A DNA stretch of 64,000 bases from Paragonimus skrjabini miyazakii. Taxonomy: Eukaryota; Platyhelminthes; Trematoda; Plagiorchiida; Troglotrematidae. The DNA lies in the NCBI GenBank assembly GCA_014338405.1, contig JTDE01000228.1, positions 8,788-72,787 on the forward strand. The letters are read 5' to 3'. Under the pieces are notes generated by a model. It was not told the DNA's origin and did no database searches. It worked only from the letters and a program-made list of their open reading frames with translations. Below, one piece after another: positions 39,901 through 52,034 of this stretch. Within the stretch, counting starts at the first letter, position 1. Every line of letters starts with the position of its first letter. Position numbers and translations under genes: made by a program.

Positions 39901-42900
39901 CCCACATGGCCGTGGACTATGCGTTCAGATAAACTTTCCAGCCAGTGGTTTTAAGTATGAACCGATAGGTTTGCAGCTCCCTTGTCTCACAGTATGTCAA
40001 AATATCCGTGCCTGGGTGAACACTAGGGTATAGTAACTATATCTTGTCCATTGTGGAGCCAGTAGCGCGATGAGCAACACAACTGTCTGATAACAACAAC
40101 GTAGATCGGATTTCAAGTTTCCGTGTTGCTTGGGACTGACCGTAGCACCGAGCTCTGGAAAGAGTAAAGCTGAGGTGTACTTATACTTCTCAAAAGGGGA
40201 TGACTAAGAAATCTGTCTGAGTGCAAATCTTAAGACCATCTGTGAGCACGTCTCATGGTTAGCCAGTTAATACCCTCACTACTCACCAAGTAGAGGCGCC
40301 GAAGTGTAGTCGAGATCACTGGCCAACACTAATGCCCGACCTCCACTCTCGAGCTTAGCCAAGTTATGCGAAGATGGCTATACGGTTTATGAACTTCCAG
40401 AGATGAATCTTCAGCTTTTTCTTGCTCAGAGTTTTGATAACGGGAAGAAGACTGACTCACATACTGCGATTTACACAGTAATAAAACTATTTCAAATTTC
40501 AGCGAGAATGTGATGAACGGCTGCAATTAGTTTCAACTGAAGAAGATAACTGACTCAGTTACTTTGGCAAAAAAACAGGATTTTTACAAGAGTCTAGTCC
40601 AGCAATGTTCAACAGAAATAGAACTAAACTGGTTAGCAGGTGCCTCTAATGAGATCTAGAACAAGACGGGTCCGAATAAGGATAGAAAATGGTTTGAAAA
40701 AGATCGTAATGCAAAATACTTGCAAACTGATGAGAAACAAAAAGATCAATAAATGTTTAACGAAGAGGCAACTATATCTTGGTGGATCTTTTGACGACTA
40801 AGGAGAGAGTAAAGCATCCTCCAGTAATTAGCTAGGGGAGACTGCTAGTGGACGTCAACCGGAACAGCACACCAGTATATATAACTCTAGTGAGCAAATA
40901 AGTTGGAATGAAGAAGAACACTAATTTTAGATCATAATGAGATGCCCTGTTGTTGAAAACAACATTAATCCGAAGTGATCATGTCATTCTATGATTCAAC
41001 GTGGTCCCCATGTTTATCAGAAAGCAATGAAGGTGGAGGTTTGGTAGCTGCATGACAAGAAACACGATCGGCAGATGATTCTTCATGTTGATTGCTTATC
41101 ACAGGGGCAAATATGTATTGGCACACTACACTTTCGGTCAAGTTTTGTAAAGTAATGCTTACCTTCAAGTTCTACTGGTGGTGTTTCCAAATGTAGTAAG
41201 TTGAAGTCACGATAGATTACTATACAGGGTTCTTAGTGAAAAACTAAAGATAGTTGCCCAGTACAAATATGCAAAGGACTACCGAATTCCAAACCGTATG
41301 AAACGTTTAAATCAACTTCCAAACAGGAATTGAGCTGTTTCCCTGCGTTTCATACGTCTACAAAATTTTAGCGGTATACCACATACCTGGATTCTGGTAC
41401 AAGCTAGCGATCTCTGTGGCTATTGAATTTCCGTCTGAATGGTAGATAACACGAACAGTCAAAATAAATTATCTGATCACAAGTGCAGAAAGTAGAAAAA
41501 TATTCCCTGACATATGACAAGCAGAAAGTTTGGCTTAACTCTGACTAGATATACTGAAGTTTATTGTATCGGAAAGAAATTTAGATCTGGGTGCCGGACA
41601 ACGTTGCTAGGACTTTCAGCCGCCAGATTCACATCACCCTGTCATAACGGGACTTAGCATCTTCGTTTACTGAACAGTACTCACAGTCGATTGCAGCACC
41701 GATTTTGTTATAGCTCATCAATTGTGCATACCAGGATTGAAACCCCGGCTAAGCTTTCTTTACAGAGCAGTGTTGACCACTGTGCCCATGGTTTTACTCT
41801 AGGAACGATTAATTCATTATATGCGAACCCTTAACCACATACTTCTGTGAGGAAATTACAGGTTATCGGATCATCTCGAATAGAGACACAATACACGTCT
41901 TGTTGCCTGGAGTGGAATGTTGCTCTTTTAGAAGTTTTATTCAAAGTGAATTCATAGAAATCATCAACCTTACTAAGCAATATTGTGGGTTCTGATAAAT
42001 AGTAGGGGAACTCAAGTGACATAATTTAAACAACACATTTTCGAAAATTGCCTTCCCATCTACGTAGAATTTTCAACCGGTCCAAATCCTGACCGTGACA
42101 AGAATATGCACTACTAGTGAGCACTACCTCAAGTGTAGTGATTGGTTAAAAGGTCTATAGGTGAGCCTAGACTGTGCTCAGCTGTGGGTAATGTTTAACT
42201 TTAACTTTACACTAAAGTCCTCTACTACTCATCAGTAATGAGAAATGACGTTGACAACGAACACAGCTGTTGATTAACCTAAAAATGTGAGGTCTGGCTT
42301 AAGAGACTTTTTAAAGTCTACGATAGTTTGTTAGATAAAACAATTTCTTTTACCTGTTATTCCGATATAAGATACAGTGTAACCTAGAAATGTCAGCGGA
42401 GTGAACTAGGTAGGAGGTAATCCGTAAGATAACTGGACTGGGATTTGCCCACTTTGTTACTGAGACCGTCCGCCATCTGTGAGCATTTGACAGTAAAGTA
42501 ATACGTTCTGACTATCAGTTTGAAATGTGAAATTGCTGAATGCACTGATGATTTTCAGCCCCTGAATTTCCTTCAGAAACCAAATCATGAGAAACAATGA
42601 CCAATTGATTCACTTTCCACAGTTTGTTCACACATGCAAGCACAATGCAATCACCATAAACGATAATACTAATGATAACTGTTAAGGAAATATATCTGCG
42701 AGCAACAGTCGAGCGACATGAAGAATGGTGTACTTTTGATTACATATTTTTTTATGCTTACGTTTATTCCTCTCAAAAATGTGGTTTCACTCGGCAGAAT
42801 AAATTTTCTCACACGATTTGTTATAGCGCCTTTAGTAACAAGTCCAGCTGTACCAAATATGGAGCTAGGATCAGGAAAAATATTTGAACACTATTTAATA

Positions 42901-44464
42901 ACACTAGTAGTGAATGAACGTACCGTGTGATTGTTTTGGATTGTCAGTTACGACGCATCTGTTGTGCTTTTTGATCTCAGTTGATGATAAATCAAAGAGG
43001 TCGGAATTTCTCTCTCTCATTATTTAAGGTTGCATCCACTGTTCGTCGCATCACTTATAGAAAGCAAAACACTTGTTGTAATCGTCACTTCGAAGAAGTG
43101 AACAGCAATATGAGTAATTTAAACAATCTCAAAGAGCATCGATTGTTACCTCTGAGAATGTTAGACCAACCAGAGAACGTGAGGGACTAACGTTATGATA
43201 GATCTTTAGTTGCTATTGGGTCTGTGTTCACACTACTGTATGTTCCGTCACATGATAACGATCAGTGGTTTGTTAAGTGGTAATTAAGGACAACGAATGA
43301 CAAGGGGCATTCAATATTGGGTGTCAATTGGCAATTACTGACAGTCACATGTTTTAAAGTGCCCATACTGTGACCGAGTAACAGGACTTGACTAAAACGG
43401 AAGCTACATCAAAATATGCCTGTTTGTCATAAATGTAGAGCCGGAATGTATTGAAAACAAAAGTGGGGAGGCACAACAAGAATGATTAACCAGGATATCA
43501 TTTTAAAACACAGGTGGATAGCAATCAGACCGATCTAGTTCGGTCAGGGTCAACTTACTCCTTATACATTAGGTGAAGCACTCATACAAGTGTAAGAAAA
43601 GCAATCTCCTGATGCATGGAAACCAACGGTGGCTAACCAAATCTTGAATGACACAACGCATACAGCTCTGCTAGAGTCCAATAATTTCCTACTTGATATA
43701 TATGAGTCGAGAATCAACCGCTTGGTCGTTGCGTGTGTAATAAGGAATCTCTGTTGTTATTAATGCATATCCAATAACGAACTACTTAAATAGCTGCTTG
43801 TAAAGGTTGATATCAGTAAACAGTAAAGGTGACAACTTACGTGAACGTATGGGTAGGTCCATGGACCTTGAGTGCGATTCTCGGAAAAATCAAGAATTTC
43901 GAAGGTTAAATCGTTCGAGACGACAGCTCATAGGGAGAGTGACAGTGAAATAAAAAAGGGTGTAGGCAATGGTGAAAACCTTTCTTATGTGTCTGGTTGT
44001 TCACCAAGCTTGGTGTTCAGACTTTTGACGTTTCACCCCGAAACGATGCGAAGTTATCAGTGTATAGGACGTTAAATGTACGAGTTTGAACGACTTAGCT
44101 CCTGAAGTGTTGTAATTAAATAGATTCGATGAGACCCTATGTTTGGAAATCTGAATGGCAGGCTTTCGTTGCATTTATAAACATTCCTCATTTGCAACGC
44201 TCGAATTCGTGCAAACGAGCTCCTATGCTATAATTTTACTATTTACCTTGTTCATAAAACGTTCGCAGTGCAAATGCCAGGTTAAAGTAAACAACCAAAC
44301 CATCAACCGGGGTTACCAACTTGGCTCCTGTTATCAATACTTACGAATTGTTCAAACGTTGGAGGGCCTCTGGAAGGTTTCAAATGAGTGAAAATTCCCG
44401 TAGAAATCATGAAAATTTTTTCAAGGAACAGAAATATTTTCGATAACTTCACACCTTAGGCTTG
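33961..44464. other. No recognisable gene
   Basis: Upstream remnants of PLE copy 1 may reach into 34.0-34.4 kb but cannot be read reliably. A purine-rich low-complexity stretch lies at about 35,928-35,963. A weak tRNA-like remnant at 41.7 kb is listed separately. Otherwise AT-rich spacer with short open frames and no motif. Confidence 0.4.
41728..41790 (-). pseudogene. Weak tRNA-like remnant
   Basis: On the minus strand an AGTG/CACT D-arm-like stem around GTCAA, an imperfect anticodon-arm-like hairpin (GCTCT...AAAGC) and a box B-like GGTTTCAATCC follow in tRNA order. The T loop is one base too long and no acceptor stem forms. Most likely a tRNA-derived fragment, possibly chance. Confidence 0.25.
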
Positions 44465-44588
44465 TGTATATGCAATTATACATATGAAGTTATATATATA
44501 TATTGTCACTTAGTTCGATAGATATGTATAATATACCACATACTTTGATATATATATAAACCGAATAATATATATATACCACATATCA
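44465..44588. repeat. AT-rich low-complexity stretch
   Basis: Runs of TA/AT dinucleotides are interrupted by a twice-used motif ATATACCACATA (about 44534 and 44575). It lies just beyond the 3' side of PLE copy 2. Confidence 0.7.
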
Positions 44589-44759
44589 ACTTAGACAACA
44601 GTAAGGGAAGTTATTGATCAGGGATAATACGAAGGCAAGGCAATTAGATGAGACACAAACACAACTTCCTTACGGCTGTTCTCACAAACCAGGCGGGTTT
44701 CAGAAAGTCAATGCTGATTGGGGTGTTTGAGGGGCAGGATCAAATTGTCGCGTGGGTTG

Positions 44760-45700
44760 AGTGTACAGGTTTGGCCGTGGTAGTCCCAAAGTGTGAACGA
44801 ACTATTTTTGAACACGCAACCTCCTCGGCTATGGACAGAATTCGCCAGTTGATCATTCGTGACGCAATGACCGAGGCACGGTAGACGATGCGTGTTAGTG
44901 TCGGTCACATTCAACCGGGTAGGCCAGGATGAACGACTTAATGTTCGTTGTTGTTCCGGGGAGAAGCCACACTGGACAGCGTTCACGATTTCTTTTCAAT
45001 AAAGGCCTAGTGATGCGACCAGTCTGTGCTGAACCACAGGGGCAGTCAATTGAATGGAGGAAAAATGAGGCAGCATTGTTATGTACATTATCTTTTGAAT
45101 AAGTGGCACCATCCCATTCATGTGGAATGCTACTATAGGACTTGCCGATTGCATCCGTTAGTTGGCGCGTTGTCAGCTGGCCTGCAACGTCTCCCTTGAG
45201 CGGCAAATTTATATAAATCTCTTTCTTATCAACTGTATTTGCTGGAGCTTTCATTGGTCTCTCTTGCATGTTTCTGGTAATAAAGTTCACGGAATAGGCA
45301 TTACTAGAAAGGATATATTGCAGCATGCTTAGCTCCGCCTTTTTTATGTCTTCCGTGCAGAATCTTTTTGCTCTATTTGTCAAGTAGCGTACAAAGCCCC
45401 GTTTCAGCCTAATCGGCTCATGGCTGTGGAGACGTAGATTTTACCCACTTTAAGTTTTACTTCTATACACACTTCGTTGTAATAACCTGTCTGATCTGCG
45501 CGTTACTGCCACGTACAAAAATAGCATTTGGTCATCAGTTTCTCCTCCCGAAGTGAACATGGTGTTCTTACGTGCCTTGTTAAAAACGATCAAAAGCTTC
45601 TGTGAATTTTCTGCTTTGTCCGCGACGCAAAAAATAGCATCTACATATCGTCCACAATAACTAGTTGTTCTAATAGTTCCGTCGAACTCGTTATTTGAAC
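44760..45700 (-). pseudogene. Penelope-like element copy 2, truncated just upstream of the RT active site
   Basis: The minus strand begins within the reverse transcriptase at GRYVDAIFCVADK: the catalytic motif, normally YVDD, is YVDA (45636-45647). It continues with a readable finger/thumb-like part, then in another frame SHEPIRLKRGFVRYL and TNRAKRFCTEDIKKAE (45383 downwards), a linker with VDKKEIYINLPLKG, and a GIY-YIG domain in decay (IDCPCGS...TGRITRPLLKR, with YVG lost). The glutamate motif survives as LSIAEEVA near 44821-44839. The C-terminal tail CVFKNSSFTLW is in yet another frame. At least two frameshifts, an internal stop near 45,440 and a mutated active site make the copy dead. It lies directly downstream of the hammerhead and of PLE copy 3, in the same orientation. 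Confidence 0.8.
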
Positions 45701-45721
45701 AACACCGTTAGAACACGAAAA

Positions 45722-45762
45722 CTGGTAGATGCAAGCATTTCGTATTGACTCATCAGTACCAA
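45722..45762 (-). ncRNA. Type I hammerhead ribozyme at the PLE tandem junction
   Basis: The minus strand folds into a complete minimal hammerhead of 41 nt. Stem I pairs TTGGTA (5' side) with TACCAG (3' side), six pairs including one G-U. The core CTGATGA is intact. Stem II is GT/AC closed by CAAT, followed by GAA. Stem III is ATG/CAT closed by the tetraloop CTTG, with the expected A15.1-U16.1 pair. The cleavage triplet is AUC, with cleavage predicted between 45728 and 45727. All conserved core bases are present. Hammerheads are known in the terminal repeats of Penelope-like elements, where they process element RNA; this one lies about 87 nt after the last readable stop of copy 3 and about 20-30 nt before the readable part of copy 2. 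The short stems suggest weak activity alone, as reported for PLE hammerheads, which may act as dimers. Confidence 0.9.
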
Positions 45763-45848
45763 ATTTACAATAACATGAAACGGTTTTTTATATAGAACAG
45801 TTAGGGGTGGGTTGGGTGCATAGTCGATTGATGTGTTAGGAAAGGTCA

Positions 45849-46300
45849 CTAAGTCCAGGGCAAGATGGAATTCATGAACAATTTTTTCTGAACACAGAGG
45901 GCCGACTTCAGTCGATTGATTGCGACAACTTCAGCAAACCGCAAGAATCTTGAACTAGGATGACGTAATAAGAGTCTGAATGCACAAGCCGGATCGATGA
46001 CGTGACTATGGTAACGATGTGTTTTGCGATTGCGGACACTGGTTGTTCGCGTGTTTCAACAACAGTGCCGTTCTTCGGTACTACTGAGTTCTGCACCCAC
46101 TCAGGCAAGTGTTCCTTCACTCTGGAAATCAAAGACCTCTCGGTTCTGGCTGTGCAACTTTCTTTGCAGTTATATGTAAATTGGTAGATACAGTGTGAGG
46201 TGGCACCGACAGGTTGATCTCCTTTGACTGAGTTAGTACACAAAGTTCGCCTGCTGGCTCAAATGATCGTTTTCCACTACAGCATCTTCTCTAATTGGGA
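45849..46300 (-). pseudogene. Penelope-like element copy 3: GIY-YIG C-terminus
   Basis: An open frame (46243-45908) contains HCIYQFTYNCKESCTARTERS and SRVKEHLPEWV, then SAIAKHIV and YYVILVQDSCGLLKLSQSI. This follows the GIY-YIG endonuclease of PLEs: IYQFT at the GIY position, ARTERS at the YIG position (YIG itself lost), HLPEW, and the helix that should bear the catalytic Glu (here SQS instead of AEA). A further frame to 45849 gives a tail like SILPWT followed by two stops, matching the LHLPWP tail of copy 1. Reverse transcriptase upstream of 46,300 cannot be read. The hammerhead follows downstream in the same orientation. Confidence 0.75.
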
Positions 46301-49300
46301 CTTTGTGAGCAATCCACAAGTTGAGGTTTTATGAGTCAGGTAATTGTTACAAACATTAACTAGAATGGATTAAAAACGTTCACAATTCAGTTCGGAAGAC
46401 GGCCGTAACCCCTGTAATTAGTTGTTAAGGTTTTCGAACTGATCACCGACATTTTCTCAATGTTACTTAATTTGATACATAACTGTTCAAGCCCTTGATG
46501 GTAAGTTGTCAAGAACAATTCTGTTCGCTACAATATTGGTTGTCCAATAAGCCAGAACACATCTCCACTGAGGTTCGGCGGCAGGTTCTGCACTTCTCGT
46601 CGTTTACTCTGTGTTGTTTGTTTTATAATTGTCAGTAGTGCACAGTTACTTCGGTGTAGTTTATGAGAATCCTAGATTTATTTCGACTTCTAATAAAACA
46701 GATTAGAGAGCTGAACTACTGGGAGTTGGCCTATACTGACTGGGCAGAACTCAACTTTACTTGCGGTTCCTCGCATCTAGACAGACTTCTCTTACAGCCC
46801 CTCTGCCAAAGATTCACTCAGTGAGTTTTACGCTTGCTCCATTTTAGTAAGACTGTCTACCCTTATCAAAACCGAGAGTCGAATGGGGTCTCTCTGGCCG
46901 CCGTACCGACCACTGCGTCATTGACCTCCCATTGGAAACTCTTAATATTCACATCTAAACGCTGAAGGTTAACTCGAGTTAAAAGGATGTTTAGGTAAGC
47001 ATTATATGCTACTTATAAACTCTGGCAAGAGCAACGCTGATCTACCGTCCATTTCCAAAAAGAAAGTTGATGTGAACGCCGATTATTGTATGAAAACTAA
47101 AACACTGAAAACTGTACTGTGCAGTTCAAAGTCAATATGCTTTAACTTCCCCAATTAGTAACTGCTGGTTTTGTCAGGTTCACGCAAATTATTCTTCAAA
47201 ATGTCCGGGTTTGTCCTTTTGCAACGCCGGATGCACTTACACAGTCTTCCCGTTGCTCGTCTAAATAATTACATCGCTCACGATAACCAATCTGCCCCCG
47301 AATTTCGACTTGAATTAACAACTGGAATAATTCAAGACTTCTGTCTAATTGGCACTAAACTAATTATAACTCTTCAACTATAGGCAATAAACAGATCCGG
47401 TGAACTTGCTGAATGGCGAAGTTAAGACTAGCGACTACAACGTATCTAAAGTTCAAACCATTTCCCAAATACTATCTGATCCGGCTTATCTGTTTGACCC
47501 ATTCGCCCGTCTGCGATTATCACGTGAGCCCACTCTGTTTGTTAACTCACGTGATGCCAGATTTTTCGCAAACTTTAAACTAGAAAGGTCGGTGAAAACA
47601 TCGAGACAAACTGTAATACGAATTTAGACGACATGAACTTTTAGAGAACACACATGATTGTGGCGTTCAGTTAGCACTAACACGTGGAAATTCTTCAAGT
47701 TTTAAGTCAGTAAAACCTTTATTTGAACTTACCTATAGCGCGAAGGTTGTTTGTTTGTATTTTAACCTGGTGCCACCGGCAACGAGGATGGTTGACACCG
47801 TTGAGAATGGAACACTTACAGCAGTGTAACGAAGGTTCACCATCTGAAACTGTTTCTCTTCAGAGGACAGTGAGAGAATACCGATTAAACCTCAAGTGGC
47901 AGGGCCCTAAAGACAGTAAGATAGAAGGGTCGCTATAAGAAGATTAAATACTAATGGCACACGGTACACTATGCAACTGACATGATTGAAATAGAGTTTA
48001 TTCTTGGACATTTAAACGGGGGACTGTAAAAAAAGTATTCAGAAACTGCGAACACTTTTGTATCCCAATGCAAAATACACTGCAGATAAAAGCGTTTTGG
48101 TATTTAGCACTTGAAGAAGTGAAGAAGTACTGCCATTGTTGTCGGGGTAAAGGCTTTCAGGATTGGTCCTCAGAATACTGACAGATTAAGTGATGCATGT
48201 TGATGTACGTTAAACGGTAAACTGTGGCTTACGTAAATTCCTCAGAAATGGGCAATACGTGACAAGTTTGCAAGTAATCAGTCATTACAGAGTTTAGAGT
48301 TCACTTTGATGTATGGAAAGTTCAACGCATGCCGGCAATAGGGTAAAATACCATAACAAAAGTACACGGCTAGCCTGTATGTGGTAGTAATTCACATTAA
48401 TAAGTGTGCAGAAAGTATTATCTGCAACTGGAATTTGATTAAAAAACCTTAGTAGAAAATCAGTAAAACCCAGAACTGTGTACAGTAACGCGAAGCAGTT
48501 ACATATCTACGCGCTACTATGCAGTAGATTAACCTGATTTGTTTCGGTTAGTTCTTTTAAACGGTTGAACGAATCGACTGAGCATTCCTCCTTTAAGCGA
48601 TTGTATCGAGCTAATTCTTGAACTCTGCAACTGTTGCTTTAAGTTAAATCTCATTTCGAAGGTTGTGTAGTACAACCTGGCATGTCTGTATACTTGGTAA
48701 GCGAACAAGTTCCACAGGTTCTCCGTGGAATCAAAATCAATCGATCCATTCTAGGCCTTAATCCTTTTTGTTAGAAAAATGTAGTTGCATACGAACTCAA
48801 AAAACAGAAGTACTTCGGCGTATGTGCACAATAGTCTACCCTCAAGTTATTATCTAAGGCCGGTCCGCTTGCCCAAAAAGCGGCACTTTTGGACTTTGTT
48901 GTTTACTGGCATTCTGTTTTTCGCTAAAGTGCAGCCACTGGAACACTAAATATGTCACGAATCGGTCAGTTCATCTTCTGGTGATGTGACGTGGACAGAA
49001 CAGAATTAGGATAACGTCAGTCAGACTCCGTTTATTCACATAACAGTTAGTTCCCACCAAGACTACTGTCAAAGTGGCTAAGTAACTAAGATAACTGGAC
49101 AATGACAAACGACTCGTCCTCAGAACACATGACATCTGAGCTACATGCTACTGTTCTATAGGCACTTCGAGTTAGAAGAATCAGAGGGAGACCTCGAATT
49201 ACCAACTATTTTTCTCATGACTATATTTACGTATATTTCGTTTTCTAAGATTTGTTCACATTCGTCAACAAACATCTGTTGGCAAATTTATGATAAGGAA

Positions 49301-49622
49301 ACCGATGCCAAACTAATTAAAATTACAACTCCTTTGTGCATCTGACTGTGTTAAACGTTATTGCGGCAGCAGAGATTAAGGGAAACGCAAACCAGATAAG
49401 TAGGGCAAAAGAAAATTTTCAGGACCAATAAAGCGTATTGGAGCACGAACCAAAATAAGGATACTAAGAAAAATGTGGGGCTCGAACTTGTCGATCAACC
49501 AAGAAACAAACACTGTTTACCAGCAGTGGCATTATAAACAGGCTGTATGAAAATTCGGGCTGGCATTACTTAACTGTGCATCAAATCTACATTTAAATTT
49601 AAATTTAATCTAATCCGTTTAG
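46301..49622. other. No recognisable gene
   Basis: Short open frames only, none with a motif. The last bases before 49,620 are the AT-rich flank of the LINE insertion. Confidence 0.4.
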
Positions 49623-52034
49623 TTAATCAGTTTAGCCAGCACTAGTTTTAGGCATCGTTCACGTCATTGCTATACTTGGCGCCAGCCTGCTCCAAAGCAG
49701 GCCTGGTCTCAGATAGACCACATAGCTGTTAGTTACAGGTGGCGTGGTTCCATCCAAGACTATCGTTCTTATTGGAGCACGTATTTGGACTCAGATCATG
49801 CATTGGTACGTTGTCGTTTTGTTCTTACTTTTGCGGGTCAACGACCCCACCGACAGCAACGACTGGCTGTTGAGAAATTGGTTTTACCATCTGTAAAGCA
49901 TAAGTACCAAACTAGCTTAGTTAGCGTCCTTTGTGGTAATCTCTCAGAAGACCCTAGTAGCTACCGGACACAAATCTCACAAGCAATTCAGAAAGCAGGT
50001 ACTATAGCATGCGGCATAGGGGTACATAAGTTTGACAAACATTGGATTTCAGAAGAATCTCTGGAGTTGTTAGAAGCCAGACGGAAGATTCCTCCTGGTA
50101 GTTCACATAATAAGTCTAGAAGAGATATCCGTAGGAAGCTGAAACGTAGTCTAAAGGCTGATCGTGAGGCTTGGTTATTGGAAAAGTTTAAGGAAATGGA
50201 GATCGCCTTTGCCTCAGGGAACACCGGCAAACTCTTTAAGCTAATCCGTGCCACTGGCCCCAGGCGACCGTCTGTCAGTGAAGCTATCAACGAGGCAGAT
50301 GGCACACTAATTTATAATAAGTCCAGAAGGTTAGAACGCTGGGCGGAACACTTTGAGGGTCAATTTAGCTGGCCTCCTGCTTCTACCGTGCTGCCTCCAC
50401 AAATTTCTGATGTAATGCCCTGTTCGGTAGATTTAGAACCACCCACTGAGACTGAGGTTCGCAATTGCATCTCAGCTCTCAATCATAATACGGCTGTCGG
50501 TCCAGATGATCTCGTGCCGGCACATTTTAAAGGAGGTGGAGAGGTGTTAGTCGAGGCCTTGACTCAGCTGTTTCAACTTGTGTGGTCGACGAAGACCATC
50601 CTTCCGTGCTGGGGTCATGCGATAATAGTACCTATATTCAAAAAGGGTATCAGGAGCTCTCGTGATAACCATAGGGGAATTAGTTTGACCACAGTCATTT
50701 CTAGGGTTCTGACCTCCATCATACTTCGTCGACTCACTGTAGTTCGGGAGTTAAACATCAGAGAAGAACAGGCAGGGTTTCGTCCTGGCCGGGGATGTAT
50801 AGATCATATTTTTACCCTTCGTCAAATTTTGGAGCAGCGTCATGTAAACCGCCAGCCAACAATTGCCGTATTTCTCGACTATGAAGGTGCATTCGATTCG
50901 GTGGATCGATCTACACTTTTAGAGTCGCTTAAACGCAGGGGTGTACCGACCAAGTATGTGAACATGCTGTCGGCGCTTTACTCTCATACTCCGGCTCAGG
51001 TTAGGGTTTACGATGAGCGGTCTGACAGCTTCAGCACCAGAAGCGGCGTTCGTCAAGGCTGTCCCCTTTCACCATTTTTGTTTAATTTCGTCCTGGACGA
51101 AATAATGGAGGACTGTTTGCGTCACTCAAATGATGCCGGTGTGGACTTCCTACCTGGTGGAAGGCTGACTAATCTTGATTATGCTGACGATAAGGTGTTG
51201 CTGTTTGACAACTTTCAAGCGGCACAAGCAATGCTGAATGCAATTTCGTGTTCTGCTAAGTACTTCGGAATGCGTTTTGCAGCCTCAAAATACAAAGTGC
51301 TTCTGCAAGATTGCTGTGATTACGTAGGTTTAGTGTTAGATAATGAAGTCACGGAAGTTGTTGACCGGTTTGTATACTTGGAAAGCTGCATCAGCGGCGT
51401 CGGCGGCGGCGGTGTAAGGAATGAAATAGAGGCGCGTATTTCTAAGGCTAGGGCGGTGTTTGCTAATCTGAGGCACTTATGCCGACAGAAAGGTATCTCT
51501 CTTAAGCTCAAGGGTCGCGTACATCAGACAACAGTGAGGGCTGTATTACTTTACGGCAGCGAAACATGGCCGATCAGAGTAGAGGACGTGAACCGTCTTC
51601 AGGTATTCGACCACCGATGTCTGCGTTCAATCGCTCGTATCGGGTGGCACCAACGAGTAAACAACGAAGAGGTTAGGAAGCGGGTGTTTGGCACTGATTG
51701 TCAAACGAGTTCTTTTATTCAGTCATTACATTTGCACAGACTTAAGTGGTTGGGTCATGTACTAAGGATGCCAGCTAATCGCTTGCCACACCGAGCACTG
51801 TTTGCCGACGCTGCGGCCGATTGGCGTAAGGTGCGAGGTGGACAGATGGTGACCTGGCGTAGACAAATGAAATCGTTCACGGAGGGTTTGGGCACTGTAG
51901 ATCGGATTTGTCTCCCGGGTTGGAGTCCTCACGACTCAGACAGTCAGTGGCTTGAAACTTTAGGTGAGATGGCGGCTAACCGAGCTCAGTGGCGTGAATG
52001 TTGTCGTTGTTTGTCCGAGTTGTTTGTGAAGTGA
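49623..52034 (+). CDS. LINE ORF2: end of AP endonuclease, reverse transcriptase, C-terminal region (5'-truncated)
   Basis: The frame is open from just after a TAG at 49620-49622 to the TGA at 52032-52034, about 800 codons without a break. It opens inside the apurinic endonuclease domain: SFRHRSRHCYTW, then QIDHIAVSYRWRG and LDSDHALV, where SDH is the last catalytic motif. Counting from Leu at 49785, the reverse transcriptase follows with NHRGISLT (295-302), QAGFRPGRG (329-337), FLDYEGAFDSVDR (363-375), GVRQGCPLSPF (421-431) and the active site YADD (466-469). A C-terminal region has VFDHRCLRSIARIGW and LKWLGHVLRMP, typical of RTE/CR1-type elements of flukes. The enzyme reverse-transcribes its own RNA at a nicked target. 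There is no start codon of its own: the 5' end of the element is missing. The unbroken frame indicates a young copy. The exact clade is undecided. Confidence 0.93.
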   Translation, partial: LISLASTSFRHRSRHCYTWRQPAPKQAWSQIDHIAVSYRWRGSIQDYRSYWSTYLDSDHALVRCRFVLTFAGQRPHRQQRLAVEKLVLPSVKHKYQTSLVSVLCGNLSEDPSSYRTQISQAIQKAGTIACGIGVHKFDKHWISEESLELLEARRKIPPGSSHNKSRRDIRRKLKRSLKADREAWLLEKFKEMEIAFASGNTGKLFKLIRATGPRRPSVSEAINEADGTLIYNKSRRLERWAEHFEGQFSWPPASTVLPPQISDVMPCSVDLEPPTETEVRNCISALNHNTAVGPDDLVPAHFKGGGEVLVEALTQLFQLVWSTKTILPCWGHAIIVPIFKKGIRSSRDNHRGISLTTVISRVLTSIILRRLTVVRELNIREEQAGFRPGRGCIDHIFTLRQILEQRHVNRQPTIAVFLDYEGAFDSVDRSTLLESLKRRGVPTKYVNMLSALYSHTPAQVRVYDERSDSFSTRSGVRQGCPLSPFLFNFVLDEIMEDCLRHSNDAGVDFLPGGRLTNLDYADDKVLLFDNFQAAQAMLNAISCSAKYFGMRFAASKYKVLLQDCCDYVGLVLDNEVTEVVDRFVYLESCISGVGGGGVRNEIEARISKARAVFANLRHLCRQKGISLKLKGRVHQTTVRAVLLYGSETWPIRVEDVNRLQVFDHRCLRSIARIGWHQRVNNEEVRKRVFGTDCQTSSFIQSLHLHRLKWLGHVLRMPANRLPHRALFADAAADWRKVRGGQMVTWRRQMKSFTEGLGTVDRICLPGWSPHDSDSQWLETLGEMAANRAQWRECCRCLSELFVK

